Below, piece after piece: positions 1 to 4,847 of a stretch of DNA of 5,497 nt (position 1 is the stretch's first letter; each line of letters opens with the position of its first letter). A program made the translations under genes and the position numbers. The stretch covers positions 1 through 5,497 of the forward strand of contig JAWCNE010000079.1 in assembly GCA_038849025.1 (NCBI GenBank). Direction: 5' to 3'. Under the pieces are notes generated by a model. The model was given only the letters and a program-made list of their open reading frames with translations. It was not told the origin of the DNA and made no database searches. Source of the stretch: WUQU01 sp038849025. Lineage in GTDB: Archaea > Thermoproteota > Bathyarchaeia > Bathyarchaeales > Bathycorpusculaceae.

Positions 1-66
1 AACCAAGGCCGCAGGAACGAGGCCATCGTAAGCCACCCCCAATAAAACCTTCAGCAGGCTCCCTGC

Positions 67-252
67 TTACGGGTAGGCTCTTCCCTGGATTATTAATGCC
101 ATGTACGAGCATAGCTTGCAGTAGGGATAGGAGGTTGTTTCTGCGCCTGATGCTGTTCCACCAGAACTCGTGAAGGCCGCGCCCACCTTGCCCTCGAGTT
201 TTTCGTGGATTTTAACTAACTCGGCTATTAACGCTTTAAGTTTAGAGGACAT
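67..252 (-). CDS. Small hypothetical protein (61 aa), unrecognised
   Basis: I do not recognise this protein. The ATG at 252-250 begins a lysine- and leucine-rich amphipathic helix (about residues 3-23), then a Ser/Thr/Gly/Ala-rich linker (about 24-40), then a short segment with a C-x2-C pair (CKLC, residues 45-48) and a hydrophobic stretch (MALII). Codon use resembles the neighbouring real genes. There is no SD before the ATG (it is preceded by ttttgggtaa). A weak TATA-like gatatcat lies about 30 bases upstream, so a near-leaderless transcript is possible. The TAA stop at 69-67 is followed by 22 more open codons in the same frame, up to the window edge. The ORF may therefore be the front of a longer, interrupted gene. 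It is short enough to be chance, so confidence is low to moderate. Confidence 0.4.
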   Translation of the reverse strand: MSSKLKALIAELVKIHEKLEGKVGAAFTSSGGTASGAETTSYPYCKLCSYMALIIQGRAYP

Positions 253-278
253 TTACCCAAAATAGTTTGGAGAGCCCA

Positions 279-473
279 TTATGATATCGTCCGAATAAGC
301 CAAATCATCAAGGCTTGTATGGTCAACTTTTTGACAACCATCTCAGCTTCATCTAATTGTTTTGCTAATTTAGCAACGTTTTTTAGCCGGGATGCATGGC
401 AATAGAAAATTATCCTATATGAAGTAAATTCTACTAAATGGGTTAAATTTGGGGAGAATGGGGAGGTGTTTCA
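279..473 (-). other. Coding-like open frame without a start codon, possible gene remnant
   Basis: Read on the minus strand, codons from just after a TGA (about 475-473) to the TAA at 281-279 are open for about 63 codons. The last 35 or so look protein-like: a charged helical stretch (KNVAKLAKQLDEAEMVVKKL) followed by a hydrophobic IQALMIWLI end. The only ATG in frame (341-339) would leave 20 residues, and no SD precedes it. It overlaps the inverted repeat and purine tract. It could be the decayed end of a gene related in style to the helical ORF just downstream, or chance. Confidence 0.2.
362..376. repeat. 15-base palindrome TTGCTAA-T-TTAGCAA
   Basis: Two perfect 7-base arms surround a single central base. 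The shape suits a dimeric DNA-binding protein, but there is no clear promoter beside it. It also lies inside the coding-like minus frame, where it spells part of VAKLAK, so it may be incidental. Confidence 0.4.
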
Positions 474-534
474 GGGGGGAGAAAGGAGAGAAGGGAAAAT
501 TAGGAACTCACACCATCCTCCCCAACATTTTTTT
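443..534 (+). ncRNA. Candidate small RNA (stem-loop with T-run), unverified
   Basis: A TATA-like element (cctatat, 414-420), preceded by gaaaat that could serve as a BRE, would place a transcript start near 443-445. That is a few bases before the left arm of the inverted repeat. The right arm ends at 525, and a run of seven or eight T (about 528-534) follows, as expected of archaeal termination. The predicted RNA is about 90 nucleotides. Its loop carries several SD-like purine blocks, including ggaggtg, which complements the usual archaeal 16S rRNA 3' end. It matches no RNA family I recognise. The G-U wobble favouring the minus strand argues against a plus-strand RNA. Confidence 0.25.
449..525. 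repeat. Inverted repeat, 13-base arms around a purine-rich loop
   Basis: The left arm, ttggggagaatgg (449-461), matches the reverse complement of ccatcctccccaa (513-525) at 12 of 13 positions. The odd position is an A-C mismatch in a plus-strand RNA and a G-U pair in a minus-strand RNA. The 51-base loop is almost all purine from 471 to 500. A second register, tggggagg (459-466) with cctcccca (517-524), pairs perfectly over 8 bases, so two folds compete for the same right arm. Confidence 0.6.
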
Positions 535-632
535 ATAACAATATTGATCCTTTTAAATTTTTCCTTCCATTTCGAATTAAACTAAATAATTTTCTGCAAC
601 GAATGGGTTTAGAGTAGGTTTGCCTCTTACAA

Positions 633-1205
633 TCATCCATGCCTACTCATTTCTTCTATGATTTCGTCAATACTCATAATTTTTGCATTGTAAACATACT
701 CTAGATACTTTAACCCTTGCTCATGTTCTTCCTGCGTGAAGGATTCCACGCCATCTTTTGCTATTATTATTTTATATCCTCTGAAGAAAGCATCTGCAGC
801 GGTATGCCTAACGCATATGTGCGTGTGCAATCCGCCTAAGATTACGGTTTTTACGCCTTCTCCGCCATATAGGCTTCTAAGAAGCGAGTCCAAGCCAGTT
901 TCATAAAAGCCGCTATACGCCCTCTTTTCCACTATGAAATCTTTTTCAGTAGGCTTAAGCTCAGGGATCACCTCGGCGCCTTTAGTCCCTTTTATGGCGT
1001 GCTTTCCCCATTTTTGAACAACTTCCACGTCGTGGGGATAGTGAGCGTCATTGCTGTAAATGACTGGGACGTCATGTTCATGTGCAGCCTCAACAAGTCT
1101 CTTCAAACTTGGAACTATTTTTTCAGCTCTTTCAGACCTCAAATCGCCAGTAACAAAATCATTAAGCATGTCAATTATTATTACAGCAGCATTTTTCAAA
1201 ACCAT
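633..1205 (-). CDS. Isochorismatase-family cysteine hydrolase (nicotinamidase-like)
   Basis: This 190-residue protein has the length and motifs of the isochorismatase/nicotinamidase superfamily, cytosolic enzymes that cleave amides or similar bonds through a Cys nucleophile. The catalytic triad is visible: Asp12 in IIIDMLNDF, Lys94 in EKRAYSGF, and Cys131 in HTHICVRHTAADAF. A metal-site-like pattern is partly kept: Asp53 and His55 (NDAH), and His69 in the segment leading to GTKGAEVIPEL. That segment is typical of nicotinamidase-like members. The substrate cannot be fixed from sequence; nicotinamide (NAD salvage) is one possibility, another small amide is equally open. The ATG start has an SD (ggagga) six bases upstream. 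The gene lies 54 bases after the M24 peptidase gene on the same strand, with a TATA-like box between them, so it could be co-transcribed or independent. No signal peptide is seen. Confidence 0.93.
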   Translation of the reverse strand: MVLKNAAVIIIDMLNDFVTGDLRSERAEKIVPSLKRLVEAAHEHDVPVIYSNDAHYPHDVEVVQKWGKHAIKGTKGAEVIPELKPTEKDFIVEKRAYSGFYETGLDSLLRSLYGGEGVKTVILGGLHTHICVRHTAADAFFRGYKIIIAKDGVESFTQEEHEQGLKYLEYVYNAKIMSIDEIIEEMSRHG

Positions 1206-1211
1206 GTTTTT

Positions 1212-1217
1212 TCCTCC
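1212..1217 (-). promoter_or_regulatory. Shine-Dalgarno of the cysteine hydrolase gene
   Basis: On the minus strand ggagga is followed by six bases and then the ATG at 1205-1203. It fixes the start and shows the SD spacing also seen at the Fe-S gene (6) and the AOR (7). Confidence 0.75.
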
Positions 1218-1240
1218 AATTGTAAGATAATTTAATTGGA

Positions 1241-1248
1241 ATATTTAA
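1241..1248 (-). promoter_or_regulatory. Candidate TATA box of the cysteine hydrolase gene
   Basis: Minus-strand ttaaatat lies in the 54-base gap after the peptidase gene. A transcript starting about 26 bases downstream would begin near 1219, just before the SD, giving a leader of about 14 bases. The placement fits an archaeal promoter, but the gap is AT-rich, so a chance match is possible. Confidence 0.45.
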
Positions 1249-1259
1249 GGAAACTTGTC

Positions 1260-2339
1260 TTACTTGGCAACTTCTAACATGTAAAATCCATCTGTTAACT
1301 TTTCTGCGCCATAATCCTTGACGAGAACCGTGTCTTCTATGCGGATTCCGCCGAAGCCTACAATGTATATGCCGGGCTCGATGGTTACAACATTGCTGGT
1401 TGCCAGCTTTTCTTTGCTCTGCGGACTTAGGGTCGGCGGTTCATGAATTTCTAAGCCTATGCCATGCCCCGAGCCGTGGACAAAATATTCGCCATACCCG
1501 GCTTCTTCTATAACCTTTCTTGCCGCAGCGTCTACGGCTTTCGCTTTTGTTTTTGTTTTTACGGCTTGAACGGCTTTTTCCTGGGCGTTTTTGACAATTT
1601 CATATAGCATTTTTTGTTTTTCCAATGGTTTTCCAACAGCAAAGGTTCTGGTCATGTCTGAACGGTAATGCTGGTAGGTTGCGCCCAAATCTACAACCAC
1701 CAAGTCGCCATCGCGGATTTCTCGGTCTGTGCAACCTCCATGGGGAAAAGCTGAGCGCGCCCCGGAAGCAACTATAGTTTCAAAGGCTGTTCCCCAGGAG
1801 CCTTTTCGCCGCATGACGTATTCTATTTCAGCGGCAACCTCGTACTCTTTTAGGCCAGGTTTTAAAGTTTCGTAGGCGGCTTTCATGCCTTCACATGTTA
1901 ATTCTCCAGCCTTTCGCATAAGCCTAAGCTCTTCAACGTCTTTCACTTTGCGAAGTTCCCAAACAAGCGCATTTTGCTGCTTAAGCCTTGTTTTACCCCT
2001 TAATCCCTTTGCAAGAAAATGATAACTATCAATGGTAAGCGTGTCGAAAGCAAGTTTTTTAATTCTAAAAGCTTCAACTTGCGCTGCAACTTTCGCCATC
2101 AAGTTTTCTTCACGTTTTACCAGTTCAACCTTGAGGTTTTTTCCTTCAGTTTCAGCTTTTGACTGTTCATAGTTCACGTTGTAAACATAGAGCACATTAT
2201 CACCCTCTCTCGGAATTAAGAGGCATGTGGCTCCCGGAAAACCAGTAAAATACAATAAATTAGCCTCGTTTATAATTAGAAAACCGTCAAAATCCTTTTC
2301 CTTAAAGGCTTTTCGCTTTAAGCTTTCTATCCGCTTCAA
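1260..2339 (-). CDS. M24-family Xaa-Pro peptidase (aminopeptidase P / prolidase type)
   Basis: This is a metallopeptidase of the pita-bread fold that removes N-terminal residues before proline or splits Xaa-Pro dipeptides. From the TTG start it has 359 residues, normal for archaeal PepQ/PepP-like proteins. An N-terminal creatinase-like domain (about 1-130, with the typical NEANLLYFTGFPG segment) precedes the catalytic domain. All five metal ligands are visible: Asp217 (VVVDLG), Asp228 (RSDMTRTF), His292 (HGSGHGIG), Glu321 (TIEPGIY) and Glu335 (IRIEDT). His200 (SAFPHG) and His299 (EIHEPP) match conserved active-site histidines. I prefer TTG at 2339 over GTG at 2348 because gaggtg, a perfect SD, sits six bases before the TTG and includes that GTG. 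There is no signal peptide, so it acts in the cytosol, probably in peptide recycling or fermentation. Dipeptidase and aminopeptidase activity cannot be told apart here. Confidence 0.93.
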   Translation of the reverse strand: MKRIESLKRKAFKEKDFDGFLIINEANLLYFTGFPGATCLLIPREGDNVLYVYNVNYEQSKAETEGKNLKVELVKREENLMAKVAAQVEAFRIKKLAFDTLTIDSYHFLAKGLRGKTRLKQQNALVWELRKVKDVEELRLMRKAGELTCEGMKAAYETLKPGLKEYEVAAEIEYVMRRKGSWGTAFETIVASGARSAFPHGGCTDREIRDGDLVVVDLGATYQHYRSDMTRTFAVGKPLEKQKMLYEIVKNAQEKAVQAVKTKTKAKAVDAAARKVIEEAGYGEYFVHGSGHGIGLEIHEPPTLSPQSKEKLATSNVVTIEPGIYIVGFGGIRIEDTVLVKDYGAEKLTDGFYMLEVAK

Positions 2340-2345
2340 AACTTC

Positions 2346-2351
2346 CACCTC
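2346..2351 (-). promoter_or_regulatory. Shine-Dalgarno gaggtg that decides the peptidase start
   Basis: Minus-strand gaggtg is followed by gaagtt and then TTG at 2339-2337, a six-base spacing. Calling the GTG inside this motif as the start (2348) would leave that start without an SD of its own. Confidence 0.6.
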
Positions 2352-2380
2352 TTCGAAGAGAATATGACTCGTATTTCTAC

Positions 2381-2388
2381 TTTATAAA
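2381..2388 (-). promoter_or_regulatory. Candidate TATA box of the peptidase gene
   Basis: tttataaa lies about 33 bases upstream of the SD. Transcription about 26 bases downstream would start near 2359, giving a leader of about 20 bases to the TTG. The sequence is self-complementary, so its strand is set only by the neighbouring gene. Confidence 0.5.
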
Positions 2389-2404
2389 ATAATACATTAT
2401 TTTG

Positions 2405-2418
2405 ACCAAAAATTTGGT
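2405..2418. repeat. Short palindrome ACCAAA-AA-TTTGGT upstream of the peptidase promoter
   Basis: Perfect 6-base arms are separated by two bases. It lies about 20 bases upstream of the peptidase TATA box and about 10 bases past the MoaD-like stop. It could be a regulator site for the peptidase promoter. Read on the minus strand it contains a TTTTT run and could help end the MoaD-like transcript. Confidence 0.35.
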
Positions 2419-2428
2419 ATTAGTGCTT

Positions 2429-2719
2429 TTAGCCGCCGCTTACAATGGACGTTAAAATCACGTGGTCTCCGTTTCTAAGTTTGGTTTCAATTCCATTCAA
2501 CTGGTTTAGAAGGTAACCGTTCACCGTGATTATGAAGTTAGGTTTCAAGTCGGCACCTCCAGGCTCATAAACAGCCTTTTTGAAGGGTTCCCCATACTTT
2601 TCAGAGAGCATTAAGAGCAAATCGCCTAGAGAAGCGCCCTCAGAAACTTCAAGTTCCTCCTCTCTGCTGCTGTGGATTATCTGCCTTACGTGTCCAATAT
2701 ATTCAACCTTAACCTTCAA
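2429..2719 (-). CDS. MoaD/ThiS-family sulfur carrier, TTG start (an ATG start at 2779 would add 20 aa)
   Basis: This is a small ubiquitin-fold protein whose C-terminal Gly-Gly would be activated as a thiocarboxylate to deliver sulfur. The chain begins with the first beta strand (KVKVEYIGHV), carries the usual middle segment (SLGDLLLMLSEKYGEPF), a NFIITVNGYLL strand like the family's VNG segment, and ends LTSIVSGG with GG at residues 95-96, the very C-terminus. The TTG start gives 96 residues, close to archaeal MoaD size. The upstream ATG adds an AT-rich, Phe/Lys/Arg-rich 20-residue extension that lacks an SD and contains a good TATA box, so I reject it. The divergently placed AOR needs a dithiolene pterin, which suggests a MoaD-like role in tungstopterin synthesis. 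ThiS or an archaeal SAMP modifier remains possible. Confidence 0.85.
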   Translation of the reverse strand: MKVKVEYIGHVRQIIHSSREEELEVSEGASLGDLLLMLSEKYGEPFKKAVYEPGGADLKPNFIITVNGYLLNQLNGIETKLRNGDHVILTSIVSGG

Positions 2720-2726
2720 ATAGGCG

Positions 2727-2730
2727 CACC
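2727..2730 (-). promoter_or_regulatory. Short Shine-Dalgarno (ggtg) for the MoaD-like TTG start
   Basis: Minus-strand ggtg lies seven bases before the TTG at 2719-2717. It is a shorter match than at the other genes here. Together with the TATA box at 2764-2770 it supports the TTG over the ATG at 2779. Confidence 0.4.
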
Positions 2731-2763
2731 ACACATCTCTAAATATTTTTGAATCAAAATTCC

Positions 2764-2770
2764 TATATAT
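2764..2770 (-). promoter_or_regulatory. Candidate TATA box of the MoaD-like gene
   Basis: Minus-strand atatata (in gatatatagg) would direct transcription from about 2741, giving a leader of about 21 bases to the TTG at 2719. If the ATG at 2779 were the start, this box would lie inside the coding sequence. A second AT-rich element near 2741-2750 would give an almost leaderless transcript instead. Confidence 0.45.
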
Positions 2771-2914
2771 CTGTTTCATTCCAAAACGATTAAAAGGATT
2801 CTTGTTCCAAGCGTAACCCTAATTTCATTTAACTATAGCTGAGAAAAGAAGCTTGCATATGGAAAAGTATTTTATGAAGTGGATTGTAAAAATTGTCCAG
2901 CTTCTATAGATACA

Positions 2915-2923
2915 TTAATATAT
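2915..2923 (+). promoter_or_regulatory. Candidate TATA box of the AOR operon, inside a quasi-palindrome
   Basis: ttaatatat sits about 26 bases before a likely transcript start near 2945, leaving a leader of about 27 bases to the TTG at 2972. The box is flanked by tacat (2911-2915) and atgta (2922-2926), 5-base inverted arms. A dimeric repressor bound there would block TBP, but AT-rich sequence makes such symmetry easy to find by chance. Confidence 0.5.
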
Positions 2924-2958
2924 GTAGATAAGCACTAATGAATTTCTCAATAAAGCAT

Positions 2959-2964
2959 GGAGGG
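2959..2964 (+). promoter_or_regulatory. Shine-Dalgarno ggaggg that decides the AOR start
   Basis: ggaggg is followed by seven bases (taaagta) and TTG at 2972-2974. Translating from the ATG at 2957 would turn this SD into residues Met-Glu-Gly. No SD precedes that ATG. Confidence 0.6.
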
Positions 2965-2971
2965 TAAAGTA

Positions 2972-4834
2972 TTGTACGGCTATGCTGGCAAAATTCTCCA
3001 TGTAGATTTAACAACAGGCAAAACCTACACAGAGCCTTTGAACGAAGATTACGCCAAAAAATACATCGGCGGAATAGGTTTAGGAATGCGCTTATGGCTT
3101 GACAATTCCAAGGCTGGAGTTGACCCGTTCAGCCCAGAAAACCCGCTGGTTTTAGCAACAGGCCCAACGTCAGGCACCATTTGGCCCACTGGAGGAAACG
3201 GACATGCGTTTGTGGCTAAGTCCCCACAGAGCTATGGAATAGGCGAATCCAAGTCCCACGGCACCTTTGGCTCAGAGCTTAAAAGAGCAGGATACGACGC
3301 GGTTATTTTCCACGGTAAAGCTGAAAAGCCTGTTTATGTATGGATTGACGACGACTCTGTTCAAATTTTAGATGCCTCACACTTGTGGGGCAAGTCCCCC
3401 GCGGAAACAGAAGACACTATAAAGGAGGAGTTAGGCGACTATTACATTCGAGTTGCCGCTATAGGTCTAGCAGGAGAAAAACTCGTCCGAATAGCATGCA
3501 TCCTCAACGAAAAATCAAGAGCAGCTGGAAGAACTGGAATGGGCGCGGTTATGGGTTCGAAGAATCTAAAAGCGATTGCAGTTCGAGGAACAAACGATGT
3601 TTCAGTGGCAAAGCCCGACGAATTTATAGAATTTGTAAAGGAATTCCACGAGAGAATGAAAGGCCCGGCCACAAAGAAGTACCGGACACTTGGCACTCCT
3701 GAAAACGTTTTAGTGCATAACGCTTTGCACTGTATGCCCACAAGAAACTATAATAACGCACATTTTGAAGGAGCTGAAAAAGTGAGCGGCGAACTACTAA
3801 ATGAGAGACATGTGGCAAAAATTATAGGATGCAGCTCATGCGCTATGCGATGCGAACACGTGTGCGTAGTCCATGAAGGCCCATATAAAGGCGCCATGGC
3901 ACGAGTGGAATACGAGCCCCTATGGGCTTTGGGGCCTTACTGCGGAATAGACCGTCTTGATGCTATAATTAAGGGCTCTGAACTTTGCAACTATTATGGC
4001 ATGGACTCCATAAGTGCAGGGGTAATTGTTGGCTTTGCCATGGACTGCTACGAAAAGGGTATACTAACACAAAAGGACATGGATGGCATAGAAGCTCGCT
4101 TCGGCAACCCCGAAGCTCTAGTGAAGCTTCTTGAAAAGATGGGAAGACGCGAGGGTATAGGCGACATTCTCGCTGAAGGAGTGAAGTTTGCCGCAGAGAA
4201 AATCGGAAACGGCGCGGATAAACTAGCTCAGCACATTAAAGGAGTTGAAGTTACAGGCTACGACCTAAGATGCCTAAAAACAGCAGCCTTAGGCTTTGCA
4301 GTATCATTCCGCGGAGCAGACCACAACAGGCATGGAGCCTACGCCTTCGACGTGAAAGGCAAGGTTAACAGGCTTAAGGCTGAGAAAGGCAGAGGAAAAA
4401 TGGTTAAAGACATAGAAGACGTCTACACCATAATTGACTCGATGATTGTATGCAAGTTTTCAAGGGGCACATACTACAAGGAATTTGAAGACTTGGCCAG
4501 ACTTTACACGCTGGTAACAGGGTTTGAAACCTCTCCAGAAGAAATGCGCATCAAAGGTGAAAGAATAAACAACCTTGCAAGAGTGATAAACACGCGGGAA
4601 GGCCTAAGCAGAAAAGACGACACCTTACCATACAAAGTTATGCATCACCCAATACCAGACGAAGGACCAGCAAAAGGAGCCTATGTTAGCCAAGAAGAAC
4701 TCGACCTCTTATTAGACGATTATTATGAGGCTAGAGGATGGACAAGAGATGGCATACCCACACCCGAGAAACTCAAGGAGTTAGGCATGGACGACCTAAT
4801 CCCAATCGTCGAAGAAAAAATCAGAAAAGCCTAG
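2972..4834 (+). CDS. aor: Tungsten-type aldehyde:ferredoxin oxidoreductase (AOR family)
   Basis: AOR-family enzymes oxidise aldehydes to carboxylic acids at a bis-pterin tungsten centre and pass electrons through one [4Fe-4S] cluster. The protein has 620 residues from the TTG start (P. furiosus AOR, 605). The mature start YGYAGKILHVDLTTGK is the family's usual opening. The AFOR N-domain spans about 1-205 and the C-domain about 215-600. Cluster ligands are Cys287, Cys290, Cys294 (CSSCAMRC) and Cys494 (DSMIVCKF), within one residue of the P. furiosus positions as I remember them; an extra Cys298 follows. Arg183-Ala184 (SRAAGRTGMG), Glu315 (VEYEP) and His451 (RGADHNR) match pterin- and active-site residues. 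The first DxxGL motif reads NYYGMD and the second DSMIVC, both divergent. No signal peptide is seen. It pairs with the four-cluster Fe-S gene 13 bases downstream. The aldehyde substrate cannot be assigned; molybdenum use or another AOR-family reaction is possible. Confidence 0.95.
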   Translation: MYGYAGKILHVDLTTGKTYTEPLNEDYAKKYIGGIGLGMRLWLDNSKAGVDPFSPENPLVLATGPTSGTIWPTGGNGHAFVAKSPQSYGIGESKSHGTFGSELKRAGYDAVIFHGKAEKPVYVWIDDDSVQILDASHLWGKSPAETEDTIKEELGDYYIRVAAIGLAGEKLVRIACILNEKSRAAGRTGMGAVMGSKNLKAIAVRGTNDVSVAKPDEFIEFVKEFHERMKGPATKKYRTLGTPENVLVHNALHCMPTRNYNNAHFEGAEKVSGELLNERHVAKIIGCSSCAMRCEHVCVVHEGPYKGAMARVEYEPLWALGPYCGIDRLDAIIKGSELCNYYGMDSISAGVIVGFAMDCYEKGILTQKDMDGIEARFGNPEALVKLLEKMGRREGIGDILAEGVKFAAEKIGNGADKLAQHIKGVEVTGYDLRCLKTAALGFAVSFRGADHNRHGAYAFDVKGKVNRLKAEKGRGKMVKDIEDVYTIIDSMIVCKFSRGTYYKEFEDLARLYTLVTGFETSPEEMRIKGERINNLARVINTREGLSRKDDTLPYKVMHHPIPDEGPAKGAYVSQEELDLLLDDYYEARGWTRDGIPTPEKLKELGMDDLIPIVEEKIRKA

Positions 4835-4835
4835 C

Positions 4836-4841
4836 GGAGGT
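4836..4841 (+). promoter_or_regulatory. Shine-Dalgarno of the four-cluster Fe-S gene
   Basis: ggaggt begins one base after the AOR stop codon and lies six bases before the ATG at 4848. This tight arrangement supports co-transcription with the AOR. Confidence 0.8.
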
Positions 4842-4847
4842 AAAAAG

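Larger units (their letters stand above)
253..632. other. AT-rich intergenic region without a confident gene
   Basis: This 380-base stretch separates the small ORF from the cysteine hydrolase gene. It holds three things described separately: a coding-like minus-strand frame without a start (279-473), a 15-base palindrome (362-376), and an inverted repeat flanking a purine-rich tract and ending in a T-run (449-534). Bases 535-632 are AT-rich; I see no gene or strong terminator there. I found no tRNA, CRISPR repeat or transposase remnant. Confidence 0.6.

Noticed and set aside
27..71. Hairpins near the left edge (agcagg-ctc-cctgct at 53-67 and cgtaagc/gcttacg) suggesting a structured RNA or tRNA
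   Set aside because: The two pairings overlap and exclude each other, and I find no tRNA T-loop, SRP or RNase P signature; the stretch also reads as protein on the minus strand.
3..173. Plus-strand open frame from the window edge to TGA 171-173
   Set aside because: It lies opposite the minus-strand small ORF, is rich in Arg/Pro/Cys/Leu in an unprotein-like way, and has no start in the window; best read as a shadow of the minus strand.
466..580. GTG-started plus ORF of about 37 codons within the purine tract, with an SD-like ggggag upstream
   Set aside because: The residues are low-complexity, and the frame runs through the right arm of the inverted repeat and the T-run, so the structure explains the sequence better.
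999..1235. Plus-strand ORF antisense to the cysteine hydrolase
   Set aside because: The minus strand has full catalytic motifs and an SD; the plus translation shows no family features.
2859..2909. 16-residue ATG ORF between the divergent genes
   Set aside because: It has no SD, is very short, and overlaps another open frame and the AOR promoter region.
3385..3818. Several overlapping ORFs on both strands inside the AOR
   Set aside because: They are shadows of a long, well-conserved reading frame and have Arg/Ser/His-rich, unprotein-like composition.
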